Shown here piece by piece: positions 55,862 through 64,000 of a stretch of 64,000 nucleotides of DNA. This DNA is from Polaromonas sp. AER18D-145. Its GTDB lineage: Bacteria; Pseudomonadota; Gammaproteobacteria; Burkholderiales; Burkholderiaceae_C. The translations under genes were made by a program, and so were the position numbers. Position 1 is the first letter of the stretch, and every line of letters starts with the position of its first letter. The stretch lies in contig NZ_NBZV01000009.1 of the NCBI RefSeq assembly GCF_002379095.1, positions 55,242 through 119,241 on the forward strand, read 5' to 3'. A model generated the notes under the pieces. It worked only from the letters and a program-made list of their open reading frames with translations. It was not told the origin of the DNA and made no database searches.

Positions 55862-56030
55862 CTAGGAGCCTGTCGGGCTTGGGGCGTCGAAAGCGAAAAT
55901 CGGCCCCAGCGAGGACAGTTTTTGCCGGATTTGCAGGCCTATAGCCCAGCTATGGGACAAAAAGACGGTGAAAAATGGACCGCTGCGGTCGATTTGCAGC
56001 CGACGATTCCCAAGTCCGACAGGCTCCTAG
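55862..56030. mobile_element. 169-bp MITE-like element with 22-bp terminal inverted repeats
   Basis: The ends 55862-55883 and 56009-56030 are inverted repeats with one mismatch, starting CTAGGAGCCTGTCGG. The arms stay partly complementary to the centre, where ATAGC-CCA-GCTAT (55941-55953) lies at the exact midpoint. There is no coding capacity and no clear target duplication. The right end supplies the moaC stop codon. Confidence 0.8.
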
Positions 56031-56515
56031 GGAGTCGCGATAAAACTTCCCGATTTGCCACCATGTTTTTCCAGCAGCTTGATATCCGTCATGGTCATTC
56101 CCCGGTCGGCGGCCTTGCACATGTCATAAATCGTCAGCAGTGCCACTTGCACCGCAGTCAGGGCCTCCATCTCCACGCCGGTCGGTCCGACCGTTTCCAC
56201 CGTCGCCTGGCAAACAATGCTGGCGCTGCCTGTGTCGGGGCTGAAATCCATCGCCACACGGGTCAGCGCCAGCGGGTGACACAGGGGAATCAGGTCGCTG
56301 GTTTTTTTGGCCGCCATGATGCCGGCAATCCGGGCAATGCCGAGTACGTCGCCTTTTTTGGCCGTGCCTTCCAGGATGATGGCCAGTGTGGCAGGATTCA
56401 TGGTGATGCGGCCTTGCGCCACAGCCACCCGGTGGGTGGCCGGTTTGGCGGCCACATCAACCATGTGCGCCTGCCCCTGGCCGTCAAAATGTGTCAGCGG
56501 TGAAGTCGTGGTCAT
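56027..56515 (-). CDS. moaC: Cyclic pyranopterin monophosphate synthase MoaC
   Basis: A 162-residue molybdenum cofactor enzyme that converts the MoaA product to cyclic pyranopterin monophosphate. Family stretches: [69 protein letters not shown] and [20 protein letters not shown]. The stop codon TAG lies inside the right terminal repeat of the MITE-like element, so the last residues were probably altered by the insertion. No other moa gene is adjacent. Confidence 0.95.
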   Translation of the reverse strand: MTTTSPLTHFDGQGQAHMVDVAAKPATHRVAVAQGRITMNPATLAIILEGTAKKGDVLGIARIAGIMAAKKTSDLIPLCHPLALTRVAMDFSPDTGSASIVCQATVETVGPTGVEMEALTAVQVALLTIYDMCKAADRGMTMTDIKLLEKHGGKSGSFIATP

Positions 56516-56556
56516 ACTGTTACGAAACCTTTACATGCAACCCTCATCATAAGAGC

Positions 56557-57336
56557 ATGCCCGCAGTGTCTCCTTCCCTGAAAAGCCGCTCGTCGGCGGC
56601 CGCCATTCATCTCACACTGAGCCTGGCGGTGGCGGCCCTGGCGGCCTGGCTGGTGTTTGCCCTCTGGTATCCCTATCCCTACCGGGAAATCTCCGGCGGG
56701 CGTCACCTGTTTTTGATTGTGATGGCGGTCGATGTCATCATGGGGCCGCTGCTGACCCTGGCGGTGTTTAACCGCAGCAAGCCGGCGGCCGAGTTGCGCC
56801 GCGATCTGACGGTGATCGGTATGTTGCAGGTGGCGGCGCTGGCGTATGGTCTGTGGACAGTGTCTGTTGCGCGTCCGGTCCACCTGGTGTTTGAGATCGA
56901 CCGGTTTCGGGTGGTGCATGCCATTGATATTCCCGAAGAAGAAATGGACCTGGCGCCGCTGGAGTTACGGCGACTGCCTTGGACCGGCCCGACGCTGCTG
57001 TCGGTCCGTAACTTCAGGAGCCAGCAGGAAGGCTTGGACGCTACCCTAGCTGCCGTGCAGGGCTTTCCCCTGGGCGCCAGACCCTTCCTGTGGCAACGTT
57101 ATGACGAGGCCAGGCCGCAGATTCTCAAAGTCGCTAGACCGCTGGACGATTTGAAAAACCGTTTTCCTGACCAGGTGGGCACCATCGATGCCGCCTTGCG
57201 GTCCGGACCGGATCGCAGCAGGGCCAGCGAGTCCGTGGCTTACGTTCCCCTGGCAGGACGCGACAAATTCTGGACGGTCCTGCTCGATCTTCGAACTACC
57301 GAGGTGATTGCTTTTGTCCCCATTGACTCTTTCTGA
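56557..57336 (+). CDS. TfpX/TfpZ-family type IV pilin accessory protein
   Basis: A 259-residue inner-membrane protein. Two or three N-terminal helices (AIHLTLSLAVAALAAWLVFA, LFLIVMAVDVIMGPLLTLAV) hold the family pattern LWYPYPYREISGGRHLF, and NRSKPAAELRRDLTVIGMLQ leads into a periplasmic domain beginning RPVHLVFEIDRFRVVHAIDI. These proteins help stabilise or assemble particular type IV pilins. The ATG at 56557 is chosen over an earlier frame that overlaps moaC. Together with pilA and two PglL-like ligases it points to a modified pilus. Confidence 0.85.
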   Translation: MPAVSPSLKSRSSAAAIHLTLSLAVAALAAWLVFALWYPYPYREISGGRHLFLIVMAVDVIMGPLLTLAVFNRSKPAAELRRDLTVIGMLQVAALAYGLWTVSVARPVHLVFEIDRFRVVHAIDIPEEEMDLAPLELRRLPWTGPTLLSVRNFRSQQEGLDATLAAVQGFPLGARPFLWQRYDEARPQILKVARPLDDLKNRFPDQVGTIDAALRSGPDRSRASESVAYVPLAGRDKFWTVLLDLRTTEVIAFVPIDSF

Positions 57337-58927
57337 TTCGTTCCTGCAAAGAAGGCTTTTTGCCCTGAGCCCTCTGGCGCTGGCGGCCATGATTTTCATG
57401 GCGCCCGTGAGCTTGGCGCAGGCCCAGACGCCAGCCCGGCCCAGCGGCGCGTTGCCGGCGCTGGGCGACACCTCGGAGTTGTCCGCCAGTGCCGAACGGC
57501 GGCTCGGCGACCGGATTGCCGCCAGCATTTATCGCGACCCGGATTACCTGGACGATCCGGTGCTGGGCGACTACCTGCAGGGCATCTGGCAGCCCCTGAT
57601 GACGGCTGCACGCGCCCGGGGCGAGCTGGGCCCCGAACTGGACGAGCGGTTTGCCTGGGACGTCATGCAGATCCGTGACCGCAGCATCAACGCCTTCGCC
57701 TTGCCGGGGGGTTATCTGGGTGTGCATCTGGGGCTGATAGGCGCTGTGGCTACCCGCGACGAATTGGCCTCGGTCCTGGCGCACGAGTTGAGCCACGTGA
57801 CGCAGCGGCACATTTCGCGCCTGATGAGCAAGCAGAGCCAGCAAATGCCCTGGCTGATTGCGGCCATGATTCTCGGCGCCCTGGCCGCCAACAAAAGCCC
57901 CGATGCCGCCAACGCAGCCATTGCCGGCGGGCAGGCGCTGGCCGTGCAGAATCAGCTCAATTTTTCGCGTGACATGGAGCGCGAAGCCGACCGGGTCGGC
58001 TTTGGCGTGATGGCCGACGCCGGCTTCGAAAAGCAGGGTTTCGCCAGCATGTTCGACAAGCTGCAGCAGGCCTCGCGGCTCAATGACAATGGTGCTTTTC
58101 CCTACCTGCGCAGCCACCCGCTGACGACCGAGCGTATTGCCGAGATCAAGGGCCGGCTGCAACTGGAAGGCGGCGCGAGTTCAGCGCCCAAGGGCGCCAC
58201 CGAAGAGCCAGGCGGTGCGCGCACGCTGCACGCGTTGATGGCGGCACGGGCGCGTGTGCTGGCCGATCCCGGCGTGGATGGCTTGCGGCCGATGGTGGCC
58301 GACGCGCAGCGCGTGTCACTCGCCGGTGCGGCGAACGTGGCATGGACACCGCGCGATGCCGGCACCCTGTATGGCGGCGCCCTGGCGGCGAGCCGGCTGC
58401 GCGACCACGCCCTGGCGCGCAGCTTGGCAGGCAAGCTCAAGTCGGCCGTGCCCGCGAAGACGCCGCTGGCCGATCCGGTGGCGTGGCTGGTGCTGGAGAT
58501 CGAGCTGGCTGCCGGCAACACCGCGGGTTTGCCGAAGCTGGGCGACACGCGCAGCCGGGCGGCCTTGTTGCTGCAGGCCCGGGCGGATCTCGCGGCAGGT
58601 CGGGCGCAGGAGGTTTCAGGCGCCCTGCAAACCTGGGTCACCACCCATCCGAAAGATGCCATCGCCTGGCAATTGCTGGCGACGGCCTGGGGCCAGCAGG
58701 GGCAGACGCTGCGCGCGATTCGGGCCGATGCCGAGAGCCGGGTGGCGCAGCTGGACTACCCTGCGGCCCGCGACCGTTTCAAGGCCGCGCAGGACCTGAT
58801 GCGCAGCGGCCGTGACGGCGGTGCGGCGGCCAGCAACTACGTCGATGCGTCCATCATCGACACGCGGGCGCGCGAGATCGACCAGCTACTTCGGGAGCAG
58901 GCGCTCCAGGAGAAACTCGATCGCTAG
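57308..58927 (+). CDS. M48-family metalloprotease with TPR domain, BepA-like
   Basis: About 539 residues. A signal peptide (FALSPLALAAMIFMAPVSLA, cleaved near AQA) is followed by the zinc protease domain: DRSINAFALPGGYLGVHLGL, VLAHELSHVTQRHISRLM (HExxH) and MEREADRVGFGVMADAGF (third ligand Glu). The C-terminal half is TPR-like. BepA-type proteases act in the periplasm on outer-membrane protein assembly. The start is uncertain (TTG 57308, inside the end of the TfpX/TfpZ gene). Its 3' end overlaps the convergent small membrane gene by 42 bp. Confidence 0.88.
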   Translation: MLLSPLTLSDSFLQRRLFALSPLALAAMIFMAPVSLAQAQTPARPSGALPALGDTSELSASAERRLGDRIAASIYRDPDYLDDPVLGDYLQGIWQPLMTAARARGELGPELDERFAWDVMQIRDRSINAFALPGGYLGVHLGLIGAVATRDELASVLAHELSHVTQRHISRLMSKQSQQMPWLIAAMILGALAANKSPDAANAAIAGGQALAVQNQLNFSRDMEREADRVGFGVMADAGFEKQGFASMFDKLQQASRLNDNGAFPYLRSHPLTTERIAEIKGRLQLEGGASSAPKGATEEPGGARTLHALMAARARVLADPGVDGLRPMVADAQRVSLAGAANVAWTPRDAGTLYGGALAASRLRDHALARSLAGKLKSAVPAKTPLADPVAWLVLEIELAAGNTAGLPKLGDTRSRAALLLQARADLAAGRAQEVSGALQTWVTTHPKDAIAWQLLATAWGQQGQTLRAIRADAESRVAQLDYPAARDRFKAAQDLMRSGRDGGAAASNYVDASIIDTRAREIDQLLREQALQEKLDR

Positions 58928-59236
58928 CTGCAGCACCGAGTAGATCAGCGAACCGATCAGGGCGGCGACAAACCCGGTGACATGCAGGCCGCTGAGCAGG
59001 CCGGCGGCGGCCCAGAACATCAGGGCGTTGATGACAAACAGGAACAGCCCCAGCGTCACCAGCGTCACCGGCAGGGTCAGCAACACGAGCAGAGGGCGCA
59101 CCACCGTGTTGAGTGCGCCCAGCACGGCCGCTGCCAGCAGCGCCGCCGGGAAGCTGGTCACGGTCACACCGGAATACAGATAGGCCACCGCCAGCAAGGC
59201 GGCAGCGCTGCAAAGCCATTTGACGATGAGTTTCAT
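58886..59236 (-). CDS. Small membrane protein, phage-holin-4-superfamily type (PF04020-like)
   Basis: A 116-residue protein with four predicted helices. The pattern NTVVRPLLVLLTLPVTLVTL and LGLFLFVINALMFWAAAGLL is typical of the PF04020 family, common single-copy membrane proteins in bacteria despite the holin name. No phage gene is nearby, so a lytic role is unlikely. The function is unknown. It is convergent with the M48 gene and overlaps it by 42 bp. Confidence 0.82.
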   Translation of the reverse strand: MKLIVKWLCSAAALLAVAYLYSGVTVTSFPAALLAAAVLGALNTVVRPLLVLLTLPVTLVTLGLFLFVINALMFWAAAGLLSGLHVTGFVAALIGSLIYSVLQLAIEFLLERLLPK

Positions 59237-59311
59237 GGGCCCAAGAATACCATCGCGGTCTGCAGCTTTTTATGGATTTTTTTCAAATACACGACAGTGA
59301 ATTGGACGGCT

Positions 59312-59346
59312 CTCACCCTCGCCCCTTGGGAGAGGGACGGGGTGAG
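59312..59346. repeat. CTCACCC/GGGTGAG inverted repeat
   Basis: CTCACCCTCGCCCC and GGGACGGGGTGAG form an imperfect hairpin around TTGGGAGA. It resembles a short GC-rich dispersed repeat seen in many proteobacteria. It lies in the 287-bp gap 59237-59523. Confidence 0.55.
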
Positions 59347-59425
59347 GGGTTGAGCGTTCTGACTGTCACGAATTTTGAACCGCTCACTATTGAGACTTCC
59401 ATAAATCATGATAGGCAACTTACTA

Positions 59426-59498
59426 CCGTTCGCCCTGAGCTTGTCGAAGGGCTCTTCGTCAAGCTCAGGACAGGCTTCGACAGGCTCAGCCCGAACGG
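59426..59498. repeat. 73-bp inverted repeat, copy B
   Basis: The same 73-bp element as 5342-5414 in the opposite orientation, with the same 24-bp arms and only a few differences, mostly in the centre. Apart from this and the repeat at 59312, the gap 59237-59523 holds nothing I recognise. Confidence 0.8.
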
Positions 59499-59523
59499 TG
59501 TGGCGTCATGAATTACGAAAACA

Positions 59524-59976
59524 TCAATAATCCGCTGTCAACAGCAGGCCGGAGCCGGCCAGCATGGCGGCAAAGCCCCAGACGCCGCGCGGCTCGACGG
59601 TATTTGGCCCCGGGGCCGCCTGCAGACCCGCTGCGGGCCGGGGCCGGCGCGCATCCACCAGACGCCCCTCGCCATGCCGCGCCCGCAAGGCGGCGGTGAA
59701 CGCATCAAGCGGGCCGCATGCCAGTTGCGTGATGACCGGGTCGCCGGAGGCCTGCAGCAACGGGACGATTTGTTCAAAAACTTTTTCGGCCCACTTGCCG
59801 CGCCAGCTTTCGCGGGCGCTGTGCGTGACCCACTTGCTGACGCGATGGGTGATGCGCGGCGCGCAGCCCACCACGATCCAGCGCGTCGGCGTATGCCCCT
59901 GGCCGGATTGCAGCAGGAGCGCCAGCATGCCCAGCGCATGGGCGGCCTCGTCGACATAAACAATCGTGGTGTCCAT
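59524..59976 (-). CDS. Conserved hypothetical protein with C-terminal hydrophobic segment
   Basis: A 150-residue protein of unknown function. The N-terminal MDTTIVYVDEAAHALGMLAL, then RWIVVGCAPRITHRVSKWVT and KWAEKVFEQIVPLLQ, give an alternating alpha/beta pattern a little like a universal-stress or Rossmann-like fold. The C-terminus ends in a hydrophobic segment (WGFAAMLAGSGLLLTADY) that may be a membrane anchor. It is 24 bp downstream of terC copy 2 on the same strand and probably in its operon. I recall similar proteins in Comamonadaceae but cannot name a role. Confidence 0.62.
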   Translation of the reverse strand: MDTTIVYVDEAAHALGMLALLLQSGQGHTPTRWIVVGCAPRITHRVSKWVTHSARESWRGKWAEKVFEQIVPLLQASGDPVITQLACGPLDAFTAALRARHGEGRLVDARRPRPAAGLQAAPGPNTVEPRGVWGFAAMLAGSGLLLTADY

Positions 59977-60000
59977 CAGCTTGTTCCTGCCGGGTTCATG

Positions 60001-60735
60001 TCAGTTGTGCTCGGCCACGGCTGTGCCGCGCTGCAGGGCCCTGGCACGGCGCGTGACCCACCAGCCAGCGCCGAGGACACCGGCCACGGCCAGGGCGTAG
60101 GTGCCCCACTGCGCGGCGGTGTTCAGGGTGGCGGACGCGGGCGGCGAGCCGGGGCCGCCGTAAACCGTGTCCAGCAGGGGCTCGCTCACAATCATCTTGG
60201 CGGCGGTGAAGGCCAGCACCGCAGCGCCTATGTTGATGATCATGGGAAAACGCTCGACCAGCTTGAGCACCAGGGTGCTGCCGAACACCACGATGGGGAT
60301 GCTGACCAGCAAACCGATGACCACCAGGTCAAACGCGCCGTGGGCCGCACCCGCCACGCCCAGCACGTTGTCCACACCCATCAGTGCATCGGCGACCACA
60401 ATGGTTTTCATCGCGCCCCAGAAGGTGCTGGCCACCGGGCTATCGTGCTCCTTGTCGCCCTGGTCGGCCAGCAGCTTGTAGGCGATCCAGAGCAGGCCCA
60501 GGCCGCCGACCAGCATCAGGCCGGGAATCTTCAGTAACCACACCACGCCGACGGTCATGACAGAGCGCACGGCAATGGCCCCGATCGTGCCCCAGGCAAT
60601 GGCTTTTTTCTGCAGGTGGGGTGGCAGGTTGCGTGCGGCCAACGCGATCACAATCGCGTTGTCGCCGGCCAGCACCAGGTCGATGAGGATGATCGCCAGC
60701 AGGGCCGACCACCAGGGCGTTGAGAATAATTCCAT
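60001..60735 (-). CDS. TerC-family integral membrane protein (YjbE type), copy 2
   Basis: A 244-residue protein with about seven helices. The Asp-Asn metal motifs are in IILIDLVLAGDNAIVIALAA and KTIVVADALMGVDNVLGVAG. It is related to, but clearly distinct from, the protein at 33517. It has a long structured leader with features of the yybP-ykoY manganese riboswitch, which is common upstream of TerC/YkoY genes and supports a role in Mn(II) export or metalation. The conserved hypothetical gene follows it by 24 bp. Confidence 0.88.
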   Translation of the reverse strand: MELFSTPWWSALLAIILIDLVLAGDNAIVIALAARNLPPHLQKKAIAWGTIGAIAVRSVMTVGVVWLLKIPGLMLVGGLGLLWIAYKLLADQGDKEHDSPVASTFWGAMKTIVVADALMGVDNVLGVAGAAHGAFDLVVIGLLVSIPIVVFGSTLVLKLVERFPMIINIGAAVLAFTAAKMIVSEPLLDTVYGGPGSPPASATLNTAAQWGTYALAVAGVLGAGWWVTRRARALQRGTAVAEHN

Positions 60736-60839
60736 TTCACACTTTCACGTCAGGTTGCAACATGGAAATCCGGCGGGCGGACTTCCGAGCTTCGTTAAAA
60801 CCGGACAGGTCGGTGAGGGGCGGAGTGGTTGCCGCGACG

Positions 60840-61003
60840 CCTCGATCAAACCTGTACGGGTTTCGATCGAAGGTCTGGCTCGACATGCAGTTTTGCTGCA
60901 TGCCCAACAAGCCGGAAGTGGGAACTTCGTAATGACGACTTGCTGAACGTCTGGCGGCGGGAAAAAATTCCGGCGCAGCCAGACGAGGGAGTTACTCCCC
61001 TTC
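60840..61003 (-). ncRNA. Probable yybP-ykoY manganese riboswitch in the terC leader
   Basis: Read on minus: GGGGAGTA (61000-60993), the start motif of the yybP-ykoY aptamer; a perfect 8-bp stem CGTCTGGC/GCCAGACG (60985-60978 with 60955-60948); GTCGTCATTACG (60939-60928); a 7-bp hairpin CATGCAG/CTGCATG (60902-60884); GTCGAGCCAGACC (60884-60872); and a hairpin near 60872-60840 that could be the expression platform. The remaining ~100 bp to the ATG hold no gene. Boundaries are approximate. Confidence 0.6.
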
Positions 61004-61197
61004 GGAACCCCGTATTTGACAACAAACCGCGCTTTTTTGCAAAGTCCGGCTGCGGTACCCCCGAAAAAAGCCCGGCGCCACAGAAGGCTGCGGGCTTGGC
61101 CTATCATTCACGGCCCAGCCGGAAATAGCGGGCGCCGCTTCCGGCGGCGGCCCATTTTTAGCCTCCACTTCTCCTTTTCCGATTGCACCGCCCCCGC

Positions 61198-61638
61198 ATG
61201 CCTGGCATCCACATCACCGACATTGAAGCGGCCATCAACTATTGGCGCGAGAAAAAGCCGTCACTCGACGGCATCACGCTGGCGCCCGAGTTGCGTGCGC
61301 TGGCCGAGGTGTACGCCCTGCTGGTTTTCTACCGCGAGGAGGAGGCCGACGAGGCCGGTTTTCCACCCCAGGCCATGGCGGCCTGGCGCGCCTGGTACGA
61401 CACGACCGCCGACACGCCCTGCATTGCCATCTGCTCGACCAGCCAGGGCGACGAGTTGTGCAAGGGCTGCGGGCGCACCTTCGAGGAGGTGCAGCGCTGG
61501 CCCGAAATGAGCCCGGCCGCCAAGCGGGGAACCTGGCGGCGCATCACGCAGGAAGACACGGCCTGGCGTTTTGGCCGTTATGCCGACCGCGCGCTGGAAA
61601 AAAGGGGCAAGAAGGACGCACCGCCGCAGTCAGCCTGA
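61198..61638 (+). CDS. DUF3717/DUF1289-like protein
   Basis: A 146-residue protein of unknown role. The N-terminal part (MPGIHITDIEAAINYWREKK, through about residue 65) is like DUF3717. The C-terminal part has the Cys pattern of DUF1289: CIAICSTSQGDELCKGCGRT, followed by FEEVQRWPEMSPAAKRGTWR. The four Cys could bind a metal. The ATG at 61198 begins the conserved PGIHITDIE; a TTG at 61183 is the alternative. The upstream gap 60736-61197 holds the riboswitch on the other strand and no other feature I can see. Confidence 0.75.
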   Translation: MPGIHITDIEAAINYWREKKPSLDGITLAPELRALAEVYALLVFYREEEADEAGFPPQAMAAWRAWYDTTADTPCIAICSTSQGDELCKGCGRTFEEVQRWPEMSPAAKRGTWRRITQEDTAWRFGRYADRALEKRGKKDAPPQSA

Positions 61639-61644
61639 ACCCGG

Positions 61645-61710
61645 ATTTCAAGCTTTTTTGGCTTCCAGCCCTTATGCATCATGCGCAGGCAGCTATGGAT
61701 TCAGGAGTAA
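61645..61710 (+). repeat. Dispersed GCTA/TAGC repeat, copy 6
   Basis: Contains TTCCAGCCC, CATGCGCAGGCAGCTATG and a degenerate end (GGAGTAA instead of GTAGCG). It directly precedes the MITE-like element, 4 bp apart. Together they fill the gap 61639-61983. Confidence 0.6.
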
Positions 61711-61714
61711 ACTT

Positions 61715-61979
61715 GGGCCTGTTCCCACTATTTTTACAAGATGCGTTGCGAGTCAAAAAAGTCCTGCGCGAGGCGCAAAATGCAGCCGGGCTGGCGCCCG
61801 GCAAGGCTTTGCAACGCTGCGCAGGGCCTTTTTGGCCGCAACCCGGAGGGAACGGGGTGAAAACAGCGCCACTCGGCGTTGCACTCCTAGGTCAGACGGC
61901 CAGTCTGACCGTCGTCGCGCGCCTTGATTGGCACTGTTTTCACCCCGTTCGCATTTGCAAAAATAGTGGGAACAGGCCC
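61715..61979. mobile_element. 265-bp MITE-like element with 25-bp terminal inverted repeats
   Basis: The ends 61715-61739 and 61955-61979 are inverted repeats with one mismatch, beginning GGGCCTGTTCCCACTA. Nested inside are a perfect 17-bp inverted repeat GAACGGGGTGAAAACAG (61850-61866) with its complement (61934-61950), GGTCAGAC/GTCTGACC, and GCCGGGC/GCCCGGC. It has no coding capacity. It ends 4 bp before the next start codon. Confidence 0.85.
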
Positions 61980-61983
61980 TAGC

Positions 61984-62292
61984 ATGCTCCGACTTGCCCG
62001 TGCCCCCAACATTGCCATCGCGGCGCTCTGGGCCGACGTGCTGCAGCAGGCGGGCTTTTCGGCCACGGTGCAGCGCTATTTTCTCGGCAGCGTGGCGGGG
62101 GAGTTGCCGCCCGACCAGTGCCAGCCCGAAGTCTGGCTGACCCACGACCACGAGAAGCCGCGCGCCGAAGCCTTGCTGCACAGCCTGCAGAACCTGCCGC
62201 AACGCCGCTGGCTTTGCGCCTGCGGTGAAACGGTGGAAGGCGGTTTTGAGCAGTGCTGGGCCTGTGGCGCTATGATGCCGGCGTCGACCTGA
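61984..62292 (+). CDS. DUF2007-like small protein with C-terminal zinc-ribbon-like Cys
   Basis: A 102-residue protein. MLRLARAPNIAIAALWADVL and the following QQAGFSATVQRYFLGSVAGE resemble the DUF2007 signal-transducing-like fold; CACGETVEGGFEQCWACGA at the C-terminus has four Cys in a zinc-ribbon arrangement. The function is unknown. The ATG at 61984 is 4 bp after the right end of the MITE-like element, so the ribosome binding site (GGGAACAGG) and upstream region come from the element. Confidence 0.7.
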   Translation: MLRLARAPNIAIAALWADVLQQAGFSATVQRYFLGSVAGELPPDQCQPEVWLTHDHEKPRAEALLHSLQNLPQRRWLCACGETVEGGFEQCWACGAMMPAST

Positions 62293-62364
62293 AGACGTCG
62301 CGCTCTTGGGAAAGTATCTTCGACAAGCGCGGGACAAAAGGATACCGCAGGGGATGTCAATCCA

Positions 62365-62453
62365 AGCCGGGGCCGCGGAACCGGCTTTGCCGGGCCGCAG
62401 GCGCAGCGGCCCCCTCGGGGGGCAGCGCATACACGAAGTGAAAAGCGTGGGGG

Positions 62454-62454
<1 letters not shown>
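62365..62454. repeat. 61-bp 3'-end repeat, copy B
   Basis: 62365-62425 is identical to 26803-26863. The element ends in GTGGGGGC at 62447-62454, touching the purB stop codon (62454-62456). Confidence 0.88.
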
Positions 62455-63998
<1,544 letters not shown>

Positions 63999-64000
63999 CC

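Noticed and set aside
58886..59236. Holin-like gene considered as a prophage remnant
   Set aside because: The PF04020 type is a common chromosomal membrane protein and no other phage gene or attachment site is nearby.

Overview
The window is GC-rich, densely coded bacterial DNA that reads as a chromosomal segment of a betaproteobacterium in the Burkholderiales, most likely Comamonadaceae (Polaromonas/Rhodoferax/Acidovorax-like). This rests on a TRAP transporter, a long-form IorAB indolepyruvate oxidoreductase, a monofunctional BirA next to a SPOR protein, recA-recX, sucCD, the TfpX/TfpZ and PglL pilin-modification proteins, and several short repeat families that I associate with this group. 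No rRNA, tRNA, CRISPR array, complete transposase or prophage was seen.

Layout. 1-5.3 kb: a truncated transglutaminase-like gene, an MFS transporter, a stand-alone receiver and a DctPQM TRAP transporter, all on the minus strand. 5.4-10.4 kb: iorA-iorB with a divergent LysR regulator. 10.5-16.4 kb: SPOR, birA and a SET-domain methyltransferase on minus, facing a TlpA-like thioredoxin and a topoisomerase III fused to a histone-H1-like tail and a SWIB domain. 16.4-24.3 kb: an NMT1/THI5-type ABC importer (binding protein, permease, ATPase) with a TetR regulator, L-serine dehydratase and three enzymes of unknown pathway; two near-identical operator-like sites tie the parts together. 24.4-34.2 kb: a PuuD-like hydrolase, a TctDE-like two-component pair, MarR, recA-recX behind an SOS promoter, argC, sucCD and a TerC protein.

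34.6-45.0 kb is the most striking block: CHASE2 Ser/Thr kinase, PP2C phosphatase, FHA protein, CHASE2 class III nucleotide cyclase, metallo-beta-lactamase-fold cyclic-nucleotide phosphodiesterase and a GAF-MshEN-GspE pilus ATPase, all on plus and closely spaced, followed by pilA with a sigma-54 promoter. The layout suggests one extracytoplasmic sensing unit that couples protein phosphorylation and cyclic nucleotide turnover to type IV pilus function. 45.1-57.3 kb holds two PglL/Wzy-type ligases, a flippase-like protein, three glycosyltransferases, a lipid-linked sugar initiating transferase, galE, moaC and a TfpX/TfpZ pilin accessory protein: a surface glycan and pilin-modification region, in part of lower GC. 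57.3-64 kb: an M48 protease, a small membrane protein, a conserved hypothetical, a second TerC gene behind a probable manganese (yybP-ykoY) riboswitch, two small conserved proteins and purB.

The intergenic spaces are unusually rich in short non-coding elements: a 151-bp whole-element palindrome, two MITE-like elements with 22- and 25-bp terminal inverted repeats (one provides the moaC stop codon, one ends 4 bp before a start codon), six copies of a ~60-bp repeat ending in a GCTA/TAGC hairpin, a 61-bp identical repeat placed at gene 3' ends, and a 73-bp inverted repeat whose sequence also occurs in frame inside iorB.
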